Part shown: in pieces, positions 17,818-26,678 of the stretch
How positions within the stretch are numbered: position 1 is the first letter of the stretch
How the letters are laid out: every line of letters begins with the position of its first letter
From: a bacterium
Lineage (GTDB): Bacteria; Fidelibacterota; Marinisomatia; Marinisomatales; UBA1611
DNA length: 38,276 bases
Direction of reading: 5' to 3'
NCBI GenBank assembly: GCA_018645565.1
Contig: JABGWJ010000004.1
Location: forward strand, 1-38,276
Made by a program: the position numbers and the translations under genes
Notes under the pieces: model-generated
Told to the model about the DNA's origin: nothing
The model's input: only the letters and a program-made list of their open reading frames with translations
The model's database searches: none

Positions 17818-18615
17818 ATGGATAAAAGGCCTATAGGTGTTTTCGATTCAGGACTTGGGGGTTTGACCGTTGTAAAAGCATTAAAAAATAATTTACCAAA
17901 CGAGTCTGTTTTATACTTTGGAGATATTGCGCGTCTTCCTTATGGTGTCAAAAGTAGAGAGTTAATAATCGAATATTCTGTTCAAATAACAGAATTTTTA
18001 ATCCAAAAAGGAGCGAAGCTAATAATAATTGCTTGCAACACTGCAACAGCAATGGCTCTAAAAGAATTGAGATTACAATTCAAAGAAACTAAAATTATTG
18101 GAGTTATTGAGCCAGGTTCACAACAAGCTTATTTAGATACATCTACGAAAAGAATTGGTGTGATTGGAACAGATGCGACAATTAATTCTAGAGCGTATGA
18201 GAGTTCTTTATTAAGCATTGATAATAAAATTCATGTTATTTCAAAAGCTTGTCCTCTTTTTGTACCTTTTGTTGAAGAAGGGATGATAACAGGTAGCGCT
18301 ATAAATTATATTGTAGAGCATTACTTATCAAGTTTTCAGAATGATATTGATACTATGATACTTGGCTGTACTCATTATCCTTTATTAAAGGACGCTATAA
18401 CCAGATACACAAAAAATATAAAGTTAGTTGACTCTGCATCTGCGACAGCAAAAGAAGCTAATATTATATTAAAAAAATACAATTTAAAAAACACCGCTGA
18501 AAAATCATATAGATTAGATTGTTTTGTTACAGATTTACCGATGAAATTTGAAAGACTTGGTAAAACCTTTTTAGGTGAGCCGGTTGGGCATCCTCAATTA
18601 GTCAATGACATATAA
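17818..18615 (+). CDS. murI: glutamate racemase
   Basis: Makes D-glutamate for peptidoglycan stem peptides. The fold signatures are complete: IGVFDSGLGGLTVVKAL at the N-terminus, YFGDIARLPYG, and the two catalytic cysteines, Cys73 in IIACNTATAMAL and Cys184 in LGCTHYPLLK. The 265-residue length is typical. ATG 17818 directly follows the amidase stop. Its 3' end overlaps folC by 11 bases, so the amidase, murI and folC are probably on one transcript. Confidence 0.96.
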   Translation: MDKRPIGVFDSGLGGLTVVKALKNNLPNESVLYFGDIARLPYGVKSRELIIEYSVQITEFLIQKGAKLIIIACNTATAMALKELRLQFKETKIIGVIEPGSQQAYLDTSTKRIGVIGTDATINSRAYESSLLSIDNKIHVISKACPLFVPFVEEGMITGSAINYIVEHYLSSFQNDIDTMILGCTHYPLLKDAITRYTKNIKLVDSASATAKEANIILKKYNLKNTAEKSYRLDCFVTDLPMKFERLGKTFLGEPVGHPQLVNDI

Positions 18616-19876
18616 TATAGATTCAATTCTTGAAGAGTTGTATGGTTTACAACGTCTAGGGATAAAAGTTGGTTTAAAACATACAGTTCAATTATTAGAT
18701 AAAATTGGTAATCCACATAATAAATTAAAATTGATTCATATAGCGGGGACTAACGGAAAAGGTAGTACTTGCTCTATGTTAAGTGATATTTTAATTGAGC
18801 ATGGTTTAAAAGTGGGTTTATATACATCTCCTCATTTAGTGAGGTTCAATGAAAGAATTCAAGTAAACAGGAATCAAATTTCTGATAATTATATAGCTGA
18901 ATTTTTCAATAAAAATAGAAAGCATATAATTTCTATAAAATCGACTTTTTTTGAAACAACTACTGCTTTAGCTTTTGATTATTTTAATGCTAAGTCGGTT
19001 GATATTGCCATAGTCGAAACAGGCCTTGGTGGCAGGTTAGACTCTACTAATGTTATATCTCCAATTGTCTGTGGAATTTCAGCGATTTCCTTTGATCATA
19101 CTGAGATTCTGGGCAATACGCTTGAAAAAATATCTAAAGAGAAAGCTGGGATTATAAAGAAAGGGATTCCGGTTGCCACTTTTGAACAAAAAAGTCAAAT
19201 TTTGCAAGTTATTGATAATACTTGTAGAGAAAAAAATACTAGTTTAGAAATAATTCAAAATGATGAAATAATTATTTCGAAAGTTGATGAAAAAGGAACT
19301 CACTTTCATTATTCAGATTTAGATATTGAATTGCCTTTGTTTGGTGATCATCAAGTTCAAAATTGTTCGTTGGCTATTTGTCTTTCAAAATATGCTTTAG
19401 GAAGTGCAATAAGCTCTTCAAAAATAAAAACTGCAATTTCAAAATCTATTTGGAAAGGGCGATTAGAAAAAATATCAAACAATAATTTATTTTATGATGT
19501 TGCACACAATTATGAAGGTATAAAAGCTATGTTAAATACTATTAACGTTCTTTACCCAGACAAAGAAAAAGCAGGATTGTTTTGTATAAAAAGTGATAAG
19601 AATATATCCGCAATATGTAACTTGTTAAAAAATAATTTTAAAAAACTGATTCTTTGCAGCGACAAGGAGGGGTATCTTGTAAAGGTTCCAGATTTACTAA
19701 GTATAATGAATGAAAATAATATTGAATGTCTTTCAGTTGACTCTGTAGAAGAAGGGGTTAGTCTTTTAAATGAATATAATAATCCAAATTATCTAAATTT
19801 GATTTTTGGAAGCCATTACGTCGCAAGTGAAGTTTATAGCTCAATTGGAAAATACTTTGACAGAACATACAATTAG
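18605..19876 (+). CDS. folC: folylpolyglutamate synthase/dihydrofolate synthase
   Basis: Adds glutamate to dihydropteroate or folates using ATP, in the cytoplasm. It is a Mur-ligase family enzyme: P-loop HIAGTNGKGSTCSMLSDIL (about 47-65), YTSPHLVRFNERI, FFETTTALAFDYF, VETGLGGRLDSTN, and FDHTEILGNT. The C-terminal ligase domain has YDVAHNYEGIKAML. At 423 residues it is complete. It starts 11 bases inside murI. A weak hairpin follows before rho. Confidence 0.94.
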   Translation: MTYNIDSILEELYGLQRLGIKVGLKHTVQLLDKIGNPHNKLKLIHIAGTNGKGSTCSMLSDILIEHGLKVGLYTSPHLVRFNERIQVNRNQISDNYIAEFFNKNRKHIISIKSTFFETTTALAFDYFNAKSVDIAIVETGLGGRLDSTNVISPIVCGISAISFDHTEILGNTLEKISKEKAGIIKKGIPVATFEQKSQILQVIDNTCREKNTSLEIIQNDEIIISKVDEKGTHFHYSDLDIELPLFGDHQVQNCSLAICLSKYALGSAISSSKIKTAISKSIWKGRLEKISNNNLFYDVAHNYEGIKAMLNTINVLYPDKEKAGLFCIKSDKNISAICNLLKNNFKKLILCSDKEGYLVKVPDLLSIMNENNIECLSVDSVEEGVSLLNEYNNPNYLNLIFGSHYVASEVYSSIGKYFDRTYN

Positions 19877-19890
19877 TGTAATTTTGATAA

Positions 19891-19916
19891 TCTACCACAA
19901 TCCCCGGTAGAGTTTT
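19891..19916 (+). terminator. weak hairpin between folC and rho
   Basis: TCTACC (19891-19896) pairs with GGTAGA (19906-19911), 9-base loop, then GTTTTA. It is only six pairs and so may terminate partially. It could also be part of a leader for rho, which is autoregulated in several bacteria. Confidence 0.35.
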
Positions 19917-19954
19917 AATATACTATTTTAATGAATTATTAGGGAATATTATTT

Positions 19955-21205
19955 ATGGATTTAAGCGAGTTACAGGCTTTACGCATTAAGGAGCTAGCAG
20001 AGCTAGCAAAAAAATTAAAAATATCAGACAATATATCTGGTTTAAATAAGCAAGAGTTAACTGTCAAGATATTGGAAGCTCAAGCAGAAAAGGATGGCTC
20101 TGTTTCTGCAAAAGGAGTTTTAGAAGTTATGCATGATGGCTATGGGTTTCTCAGGTCCCCAAATTTTAATTATATGCCTGGGCCAGATGACATTTATGTC
20201 AGTCCATCGCAGATTAAAAGGTTTCGATTAAAAACTGGTCACAATGTGTCTGGGCAAATCAGACCACCAAAAGCAAAAGAAAGATTTTATGCTTTACTTA
20301 GGGTGGAACTAGTGAATGACCAACCAGTCGAAAAACTAAAAGATTGTATTCTATTTGAAAATTTTACACCTCTTTACCCAGAAAAAAGATTTACTCTTGA
20401 AACAGATGAAAAAAATATATCTATGAGAATTATGGATTTAGTTTCGCCTATTGGGATGGGTCAGAGAGCTCTCCTTGTAGCCCAGCCTAAGACAGGCAAA
20501 ACTGTATTATTACAAAAAATTGCAAACGCTATTAGCAAAAATCATCCAGATACAAAAAGAATAGTATTATTAATTGATGAAAGGCCTGAAGAAGTAACGG
20601 ATATGAAACGTAATGTTGATGCTGAGGTTGTAAGCTCTACGTTTGATGAGCCACCTGAAAGACATGTTTCTGTCTCTGATATGGTATTGCAAAAAGCTAA
20701 GCGAATGGTAGAGTTTGGTGACGATGTTGTCATTTTACTCGATAGTATAACGAGGCTTGGAAGAGCGCACAATGCTGTCATTCCTCATAGCGGTAAAATT
20801 TTATCAGGCGGGGTAGACTTTAATGCATTAAAAAAGCCTAAACAATTTTTAGGTGCCGCTAGGAACACAGAAGAAGGCGGGAGTCTAACAATTATCGCAA
20901 CTGCTTTGGTAGACACTGGTAGTCGTGCGGATGAAGTAATTTATGAGGAATTCAAAGGTACTGGGAATATGGAACTAGCTCTTGATAGACATTTAAGTGA
21001 TAGAAGAATCTATCCTGCGTTTGACATTATAAAGTCTGGTACGAGAAAAGAAGAATTACTGCTTAGTAGAAAAGAATTAGGCAGAATGTGGATTCTTAGG
21101 AAATTAGTGAACGGTATGAAGGTCGATGAAGCTATTCAATTTCTAATTGACAGAATAAAAAGAACTAAGTCTAATGATGAATTTTTAGATACAATGAGTC
21201 AGTAG
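19955..21205 (+). CDS. rho: transcription termination factor Rho
   Basis: A hexameric RNA-dependent ATPase that ends transcription at unstructured RNA. The N-terminal helical domain (1-45) and the cold-shock-like RNA-binding domain ([20 protein letters not shown], near 63-82) are followed by the ATPase: P-loop [16 protein letters not shown] (about 175-190), [12 protein letters not shown], Walker [17 protein letters not shown] (258-273), the Q-loop [20 protein letters not shown] (285-304), the R-loop [12 protein letters not shown] and [10 protein letters not shown]. It is short and lacks the large low-complexity insert common in Actinobacteria and some Bacteroidota. Its predicted RNA-processing neighbour follows 31 bases later. 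Confidence 0.97.
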   Translation: MDLSELQALRIKELAELAKKLKISDNISGLNKQELTVKILEAQAEKDGSVSAKGVLEVMHDGYGFLRSPNFNYMPGPDDIYVSPSQIKRFRLKTGHNVSGQIRPPKAKERFYALLRVELVNDQPVEKLKDCILFENFTPLYPEKRFTLETDEKNISMRIMDLVSPIGMGQRALLVAQPKTGKTVLLQKIANAISKNHPDTKRIVLLIDERPEEVTDMKRNVDAEVVSSTFDEPPERHVSVSDMVLQKAKRMVEFGDDVVILLDSITRLGRAHNAVIPHSGKILSGGVDFNALKKPKQFLGAARNTEEGGSLTIIATALVDTGSRADEVIYEEFKGTGNMELALDRHLSDRRIYPAFDIIKSGTRKEELLLSRKELGRMWILRKLVNGMKVDEAIQFLIDRIKRTKSNDEFLDTMSQ

Positions 21206-21236
21206 TGACCTTTGGTATCTTATATTAATTTGATTT

Positions 21237-22202
21237 ATGGAAATAATTGTATCTGAGTCTATAACTGCTCGTCTAGTTACTGATAAGCCAATCAGGAAGA
21301 CGCCTTATCAAGTTAAGGGTGTCTTTATGAAACAATTTCCTGATGAAAAAATAGTCCCTTTTCTTGATGGGAGATTGAGGAGTAAATACTTATATCCTCG
21401 AGTCCAGGTTAAAATAATTAATGAACAAATTTATATTTTAGGCATAAATGAAGGTGTTCAATCTGTTATATCACTTTTAAAAAATTTAAAATCCTTTAGT
21501 TTCGGAGACCTTTTGGTAAATGTTGATGACGCAGAGGTGGAAGAAAATAAAGATTCGGTTTTATTAACAGATAATTTGTTAAGGTATAAGTTTATAACCC
21601 CTTGGGTTGCCTTAAATGCAGGTGGGGGTAGTAAATACAAACGCTTGGAGGACAATGAAAAGCCTCTTTTTTTAAACAAGTTGCTTGGTCAAAATCTATT
21701 ATTTCTATCAAAGGAACTAGGTTTAAACATTTCCACAAAAATATTCACAAAAGTAGAGGTTGAAAGTCTCGAACCTGAGAAAGTAGATGAAAATGGTTGG
21801 CAATCATTTAAAGGAGAATTTAAAACAAATTTTATACTGCCTAGTTTTATTGGCTTTGGTAATGGAATAACTAGGGGTTTCGGTTCGATTTTTAGTTTGA
21901 ATAACTTAAACAACTTAGAGTTTAAAGATTCAAAAGAAGCACCTGAGGATTATGTCAAAGAAGAAATTAATGATGATGATGCTGCAATATCATATGTGAC
22001 CGTAGATGATGCGCCAATTATCTCCAGAAGAAAGAAAAAGAAAAAGTTTAAAACAAAGAAAAAACCTCCCTACGCTAAGAACCATTCAAGAAAAATTAAA
22101 TACAAAGAGAAAAATAATAATTCTATTAAACAAGAAGTTGATAGCGATGATGAATCTAGATTTAACTCTGAAGAATATCATAAAAAGCAACATGACTTCT
22201 AA
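21237..22202 (+). CDS. orphan Cas6b-like RAMP protein with charged C-terminal tail
   Basis: Residues 1-225 follow the layout of Cas6b-type CRISPR RNA endonucleases: an N-terminal segment ending TPYQVKGVFMKQFPDEK, YLYPRVQVKIINEQIYILGI with NEGVQSVISLL, then YKFITPWVALN, NKLLGQNLLFLSKELGL, FKGEFKTNFILPSFIGFG and the glycine-rich loop GFGNGITRGFGSI (206-218). Cas6b enzymes have catalytic histidines just before the YP-x-Q segment. Here that position reads FLDGRLRSK, and there is no histidine until residue 283. A tail (about 230-321) is first acidic, then strongly basic (RRKKKKKFKTKKK), then mixed. No cas gene or array is in the window. Likely an RNA-binding protein without the standard cleavage chemistry. 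It sits between rho and the aminotransferase, 24 bases before the latter. Confidence 0.75.
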   Translation: MEIIVSESITARLVTDKPIRKTPYQVKGVFMKQFPDEKIVPFLDGRLRSKYLYPRVQVKIINEQIYILGINEGVQSVISLLKNLKSFSFGDLLVNVDDAEVEENKDSVLLTDNLLRYKFITPWVALNAGGGSKYKRLEDNEKPLFLNKLLGQNLLFLSKELGLNISTKIFTKVEVESLEPEKVDENGWQSFKGEFKTNFILPSFIGFGNGITRGFGSIFSLNNLNNLEFKDSKEAPEDYVKEEINDDDAAISYVTVDDAPIISRRKKKKKFKTKKKPPYAKNHSRKIKYKEKNNNSIKQEVDSDDESRFNSEEYHKKQHDF

Positions 22203-22226
22203 GAAGCTTGATAAAAAACATAATTT

Positions 22227-23420
22227 ATGAGTATAGCAGAAAGAGTAAATAAAATAAATCCTTCGTTTACTTTGCAAATGGCGACAAAAGCTGCAGAAAT
22301 GAGATCTAAGGGCATCGATGTTATAAACTTTTCAGTTGGGGAGCCTGATTTTAACACTCCAAAACACATTCGTGATGCAGCTAAGAAAGCCTTAGATCAG
22401 GGTTACACAAAATATACTGCTGGGCCTGGAATGATTGAACTCAGAGAAGCAATTTGTGAAAAACTAAATAGAGAAAATAAAATATCATATGACCCTTCTG
22501 ATATTCTCGTTTCAAATGGCGAGAAGCAAAGCTTGTATAATGCTTGCCAAGCTATCTTTAATCCTTCAGATAGTGTAATTGTATTCTCACCTTATTGGGT
22601 CTCTTTTCCTGAATTTGTAAAAATGGCAGATGCTGAACCGGTTTTAGTAAATACGCTTCCGGAAAGTAATTTTGAACCAGACTTTGAAGACCTTGATGCA
22701 AAGATAGATTCTTCTATTAAGGGAGTTATCATTAACTCGCCATCAAATCCTACAGGAGGAGTATGGAGAAATGATGCTATCGTTAAATTATTAAAATTAG
22801 CTAAAAAGCATGGTTGGGTTGTAATATCTGATGAGTGTTATGAGAGGTTGGTTTATGATGGTGCATTTACTAGTGCTGAAAAATTAAACCAAACTCATGA
22901 TATTGGCGCTACGGTTCTAACGTGTATGAGTTTATCTAAAACATACGCAATGACTGGTTGGCGAATAGGTTATAGTGCTGGTCCTAAAGATATTATAAAA
23001 GCCATGTCAAAAATTCAAGGCCAGGCCACTTCTTGCGCTAATTCAATAGGGCAAAAAGCAAGTATAGAAGCATTAATTGGTGACCAAACTTGTGTTGAAG
23101 ATATGAAGAGTTTGTTTCTAAAAAGAAGGGATTTAATTGTAGAGCTTTTGAATGATTTGCCTGGAGTGAAGTGTGCAAACCCAAAGGGAGCATTCTATGT
23201 TTTTCCTGATTTCAGTTCTTATTTAAACCAAAAGGTCAATGGCAAATTATTGAAAGATACTTTTGATATTTCAGAGTATATTCTTGATTCTGTAAAGGTA
23301 GTTACAGTTCCAGGAGATGGTTTTGGTGCAAGGGGGCATATAAGGTTTTCATATGCAACAAATAGGAAAATAATTCAAGAGGGAATGAATCGTGTTAAAA
23401 AAGCCCTCGAAATGATTTAG
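22227..23420 (+). CDS. aspC: class I aminotransferase, aspartate aminotransferase type
   Basis: A PLP-dependent enzyme of 397 residues, most like bacterial subgroup I-gamma aspartate aminotransferases that make aspartate from oxaloacetate. Motifs: FSVGEPDFNTPKHI, YTKYTAGPGMIELREAI, NGEKQSLYNA, INSPSNPTGGVW, SDECYERLVYDG, PLP lysine Lys238 in MSLSKTYAMTGWRIGYSAG, and GHIRFSYA with the substrate-binding Arg. The cytoplasmic start MSIAERVNKINPS is usual for the family. Substrate specificity (aspartate, prephenate or broad) is not fixed by the sequence alone. It lies 24 bases after the Cas6b-like gene, 9 bases before rpmE2. Confidence 0.88.
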   Translation: MSIAERVNKINPSFTLQMATKAAEMRSKGIDVINFSVGEPDFNTPKHIRDAAKKALDQGYTKYTAGPGMIELREAICEKLNRENKISYDPSDILVSNGEKQSLYNACQAIFNPSDSVIVFSPYWVSFPEFVKMADAEPVLVNTLPESNFEPDFEDLDAKIDSSIKGVIINSPSNPTGGVWRNDAIVKLLKLAKKHGWVVISDECYERLVYDGAFTSAEKLNQTHDIGATVLTCMSLSKTYAMTGWRIGYSAGPKDIIKAMSKIQGQATSCANSIGQKASIEALIGDQTCVEDMKSLFLKRRDLIVELLNDLPGVKCANPKGAFYVFPDFSSYLNQKVNGKLLKDTFDISEYILDSVKVVTVPGDGFGARGHIRFSYATNRKIIQEGMNRVKKALEMI

Positions 23421-23429
23421 GAGTAAAAA

Positions 23430-23678
23430 ATGAAAAAAAATATACATCCAGAAAATTACAGACTAGTAGTCTTTAAAGATACATCATGTGATTATTCGTT
23501 TTTGACAAAATCTACGATTGAAACGAAAGACACAGTAGTATGGGATGATGGGAATGAATATCCTCTATATAATATTGAAATTTCTAACAAGTCACATCCT
23601 TTCTTCACAGGACAACAAAACTTAGTTGACACTGCAGGAAGAATCGAGAAATTCCAAAAGAAATATAGTAAAAAATAG
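23430..23678 (+). CDS. rpmE2: 50S ribosomal protein L31, type B
   Basis: The 82-residue zinc-free form of L31. It opens MKKNIHPENYRLVVFKDTSC and has SFLTKSTI, the type B hallmark EYPLYNIEISNKSHPFFTGQ and GRIEKFQKKY near the end. It has only one Cys (DTSCDYSF), so the CxxC zinc pair of type A is absent. AGGAG lies close upstream of the start. It is followed by a strong terminator, so it ends a transcript. The rpmE-DUF1385-prfA-prmC order is known in other bacteria. Confidence 0.95.
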   Translation: MKKNIHPENYRLVVFKDTSCDYSFLTKSTIETKDTVVWDDGNEYPLYNIEISNKSHPFFTGQQNLVDTAGRIEKFQKKYSKK

Positions 23679-23692
23679 AAAATCTAATTATC

Positions 23693-23736
23693 AAAATAGC
23701 CCAACTAGACACAAGCCCTAGTTGGGCTATTTTTTT
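23693..23736 (+). terminator. strong intrinsic terminator after rpmE2
   Basis: AAAATAGCCCAACTAG (23693-23708) pairs along its full length with CTAGTTGGGCTATTTT (23718-23733), 9-base loop, T-run to 23736. It separates rpmE2 from the DUF1385 gene. A TATAAT at 23736-23741 immediately after may serve as a -10 for the next unit, though I see no good -35. Confidence 0.88.
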
Positions 23737-23766
23737 ATAATGAAAAAATCACTTTTACTTTTAACA

Positions 23767-24708
23767 ATGAAGCCTAGTATCCTTGTTGGTGGGCAAGCAG
23801 TTATCGAAGGTGTGATGATGAGAGTTCCAGGTGCGTATTCAACTGCCGTTAGAGACCCGAAGGGGAAGTTAAGATTAAAAAGAAAAAAATTTACTTCAAT
23901 AACCCAGAGTTCTATATTTTGGTCAAAGCCGATATTTAGAGGTATCGCTTCATTATATGAAGCTATGAAGATGGGGATGTCTACTTTGCAGTGGTCAGCA
24001 GATATCAGTTATCCAGAAGAAAGTAAAGATGATAGTAATGTTTCTAAATTTTTAGATACTCTAACTACTTTTATTTCAATTTCCTTAGCAATTTTATTAT
24101 TTATGGTTTTGCCAATGTGGTTAACAACTCAATTGTTGAACATAGAAAAAGATGCAATCCTTTTTAACCTTTCCTCTGGTGCGTTTCGAATTTTATTTTT
24201 CATAATTTATTTATTTTTAATATCAAGAATAAATGATGTTTCAAGATTGTTTCAGTACCATGGTGCTGAACATAAGGTTGTTTATAACTTCGAATCAGGA
24301 AAAGATATCTCGATTAAAAATGCACAATCATTTTCAACACTACATCCCCGCTGTGGAACTAGTTTTATGTTTATTGTTTTGCTCTCAGCTATTTTTGTTT
24401 TTGCTGTGGTTGACACAATAACTATTTATTTTTTTGGAAAAATTTCTTTATCAATTAGATTACTATCGCATTTACCTTTAATTCCTCTTGTATCTGGGGT
24501 TGGTTACGAAATAATAAAAATAACATCTAAAAGCGAAAGCATGATTTTCAGGATTTTAAAGAAGCCTGGTATACTATTACAAAATATTACAACAAGAGAA
24601 CCTGATGATAAAATGGTCGAAGTTTCTATTGCTGCGATTAAAGATGCATTTGGAGATGAGTATGAAATTTTTCGGGGTAAACAATTTACAGCAGAGGCTA
24701 TAGAGTGA
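23767..24708 (+). CDS. DUF1385 membrane protein (YqhQ-like), function unknown
   Basis: The conserved N-terminus [20 protein letters not shown] identifies the DUF1385 family, known from Bacillus YqhQ and found beside prfA/prmC in many genomes. It has about four membrane helices (near 95-120, 140-162, 205-228, 232-255). Between them lie conserved polar motifs [17 protein letters not shown] and [13 protein letters not shown], which look like an active or metal-binding site (His, Glu, His, Cys), but the reaction is not known. The frame is open to 23722 and has another ATG at 23740. I chose ATG 23767 ([12 protein letters not shown]) because the family begins here. The stop overlaps prfA as GTGA. 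Confidence 0.9.
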   Translation: MKPSILVGGQAVIEGVMMRVPGAYSTAVRDPKGKLRLKRKKFTSITQSSIFWSKPIFRGIASLYEAMKMGMSTLQWSADISYPEESKDDSNVSKFLDTLTTFISISLAILLFMVLPMWLTTQLLNIEKDAILFNLSSGAFRILFFIIYLFLISRINDVSRLFQYHGAEHKVVYNFESGKDISIKNAQSFSTLHPRCGTSFMFIVLLSAIFVFAVVDTITIYFFGKISLSIRLLSHLPLIPLVSGVGYEIIKITSKSESMIFRILKKPGILLQNITTREPDDKMVEVSIAAIKDAFGDEYEIFRGKQFTAEAIE

Positions 24709-25772
24709 GAGATAAATTAGAATCAATTATTGATAAATATAATTTTATCCAAGGACAAATGACGGATCAAGAGATTTTATCAAACCCTGAAAAACTAAAA
24801 GATCTAGCAAAAGAATATAAACAGCTCGAGCCAGTAGTTTTAATAGGGATTGAGTATATTAAAATTTTAGATCAAATAATTGATTGTGAATCCTTAATTG
24901 ACTCAGATGACCCCGAGTTAAAAGAAATGGCAATTGAAGATCTAGCTTCAAATAAAAAAACTAAAGCAGATATCGAAGAAGATTTAAAAATTAAATTAAT
25001 ACCTAAGGATCCTTTAGATAATAAAAATATAATTTTAGAAATAAGAGCGGGGACAGGCGGTGATGAAGCTGCATTATTTGCAGCAGATTTATTTCGGATG
25101 TATTCTCATTTTTCTGAAAAATATAATTGGGAAAAAGAGCTAATAGCATCAAATGAAATCGGGATTGGTGGTTTCAAAGAAGTAATTATTGGTTTAAAAG
25201 GGAAAGGGGCATACGGGATGTTAAAGTACGAAAGTGGAGTCCATCGTGTTCAGCGCGTTCCAGAGACTGAAACTGGAGGAAGAGTCCACACATCTGCAGC
25301 TACTGTAGCCGTTTTACCTGAGGCTGAGGAGGTAGATGTTGAAATTAATGATATAGATTTAAAGATTGATACATATAGAGCTAGTGGTGCTGGAGGACAG
25401 CATGTGAATAAGACAGAATCTGCTATACGGATCACCCACATTCCTACTGGGCTTGTTGTTACTTGTCAGGATGAGTCATCACAACATAAAAATAGAGCTT
25501 CTGCCTTAAAAGTTTTAAGGTCTAGGTTGTTGGCTGACCAAAAACAAAAAGTAGATGCTGAAAGAGCGGCTGAGAGGAAGAGTCTAGTCTCAACAGGAGA
25601 TAGGTCTGCAAAAATAAGAACATATAATTTTCCACAAGGTAGGATTACAGATCACCGTATAAATTTTACATCTTATAGATTATCAGAGGCTATGAATGGT
25701 GAGCTTGAAGAAATTATTGAAAAGCTTAAAGTCGCGGAGCAGCAAGATATTTTATCTTCTGAAATAAGTTAA
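24705..25772 (+). CDS. prfA: peptide chain release factor 1
   Basis: Reads UAA and UAG stop codons and triggers peptide release. All signatures are present: the PCRF region [21 protein letters not shown], the recognition segment [20 protein letters not shown] (PET in place of the common PAT at the stop-codon reading tip), and the catalytic [16 protein letters not shown] with GGQ at residues 230-232. [20 protein letters not shown] and [20 protein letters not shown] close the core. The 355-residue length is normal. It begins at GTG 24705, inside the stop of the DUF1385 gene, so the pair is coupled. prmC, which methylates the GGQ glutamine, follows 30 bases later. Confidence 0.97.
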   Translation: MRDKLESIIDKYNFIQGQMTDQEILSNPEKLKDLAKEYKQLEPVVLIGIEYIKILDQIIDCESLIDSDDPELKEMAIEDLASNKKTKADIEEDLKIKLIPKDPLDNKNIILEIRAGTGGDEAALFAADLFRMYSHFSEKYNWEKELIASNEIGIGGFKEVIIGLKGKGAYGMLKYESGVHRVQRVPETETGGRVHTSAATVAVLPEAEEVDVEINDIDLKIDTYRASGAGGQHVNKTESAIRITHIPTGLVVTCQDESSQHKNRASALKVLRSRLLADQKQKVDAERAAERKSLVSTGDRSAKIRTYNFPQGRITDHRINFTSYRLSEAMNGELEEIIEKLKVAEQQDILSSEIS

Positions 25773-25802
25773 GAATAGATTTACATATTTGATTGTAAGA
25801 TA

Positions 25803-26678
25803 TTGAATTCTCCTCAAAAAGTGACTAATAAAATTTGGCGAATAATTGATGTAATTAACTGGGGTGTAAAATATTTTCAAGATAAGTACTTTGAAAATCC
25901 AAGATTAGAGATAGAAATATTTTTACAACACATCTTGGGGTATAAGAAAATCGATTTATATATAAATTTCGAAGAGCAAATCTCCAAAAAAAATCTTAAA
26001 CAATTAAAGGAACTGGTAAAAAGGCGAGTTAAAAATGAGCCAATTCAATATATTACTGGTGTTTCAAATTTTTACGGTAGAAACTTTAGTGTTTGTAAAA
26101 GTGTTTTAATTCCTCGCCCTGAAACAGAAATACTTATTAATGTATCTATAGATTATCTTTCATCAAAAAAAAATCCCTTCATAATTGATGTAGGCACTGG
26201 CTCCGGCTGTATCGGTATTACTTTAGCAAAAGAACTGCCTTCATCTAATGTAATCGCGATAGATTATTCGCAACAAGCACTTAATATTGCTAAAAAAAAT
26301 TCTGAATTAATCGGTGTTAAAAATATAGAATTTATAAAACTAGATTTTTTATCCGAAAACCTTAATTATATAGCAGATGCTATAGTTTCTAACCCGCCTT
26401 ACATTCCTCAAAAAGATATTCAGTTTCTTATGAAAGATGTAAAAGAATTCGAACCCCATAAAGCTCTCACTGATAATGCTGATGGATTAGAATTTTATAG
26501 AGTTTTTGCAAATAAGCTTGATGTTATTCTTGAAAAAAGTGGCGCGTTAATTGTCGAAGTAGGGCGAGGACATCATCCAGCGGAGGTGGAAAAAATATTC
26601 AAAGGGTTTGGATACAATAATATTGAAATGATAGATGATTATAATAAAGATGTAAGGGTATTAAAAATAATCAAATAA
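25803..26678 (+). CDS. prmC: release factor glutamine N5-methyltransferase
   Basis: Methylates the GGQ glutamine of release factors. The helical N-terminal RF-binding domain (about 1-95) has ENPRLEIEIFLQHILGYKK, RRVKNEPIQYITG and FYGRNFSV with SVLIPRPETEILI. The SAM-binding Rossmann domain has VIDVGTGSGCIGITLAKELP read around IIDVGTGSG, and the catalytic motif AIVSNPPYIP with Asn197-Pro-Pro-Tyr. It starts at TTG 25803, or possibly at an internal GTG at 25821 (reading MTNKIWRIIDVINWG), which matches the usual family start better; neither has a clear ribosome binding site. It overlaps the next gene by one base (TAATG). Confidence 0.94.
   Translation: MNSPQKVTNKIWRIIDVINWGVKYFQDKYFENPRLEIEIFLQHILGYKKIDLYINFEEQISKKNLKQLKELVKRRVKNEPIQYITGVSNFYGRNFSVCKSVLIPRPETEILINVSIDYLSSKKNPFIIDVGTGSGCIGITLAKELPSSNVIAIDYSQQALNIAKKNSELIGVKNIEFIKLDFLSENLNYIADAIVSNPPYIPQKDIQFLMKDVKEFEPHKALTDNADGLEFYRVFANKLDVILEKSGALIVEVGRGHHPAEVEKIFKGFGYNNIEMIDDYNKDVRVLKIIK

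Noticed and set aside
21237-22202. CRISPR array near the Cas6b-like gene
   Set aside because: I read both flanks and the intergenic gaps: they are only 24-31 bases and packed with ordinary genes; no spaced direct repeats appear anywhere in the window.
22006-22230. 74-residue ORF within the end of the Cas6b-like gene
   Set aside because: It is the +1 frame of the Lys-rich tail; an AAA/AAG-rich stretch opens several frames at once. I considered a frameshift splitting the protein but the main frame is complete and continuous to its stop.
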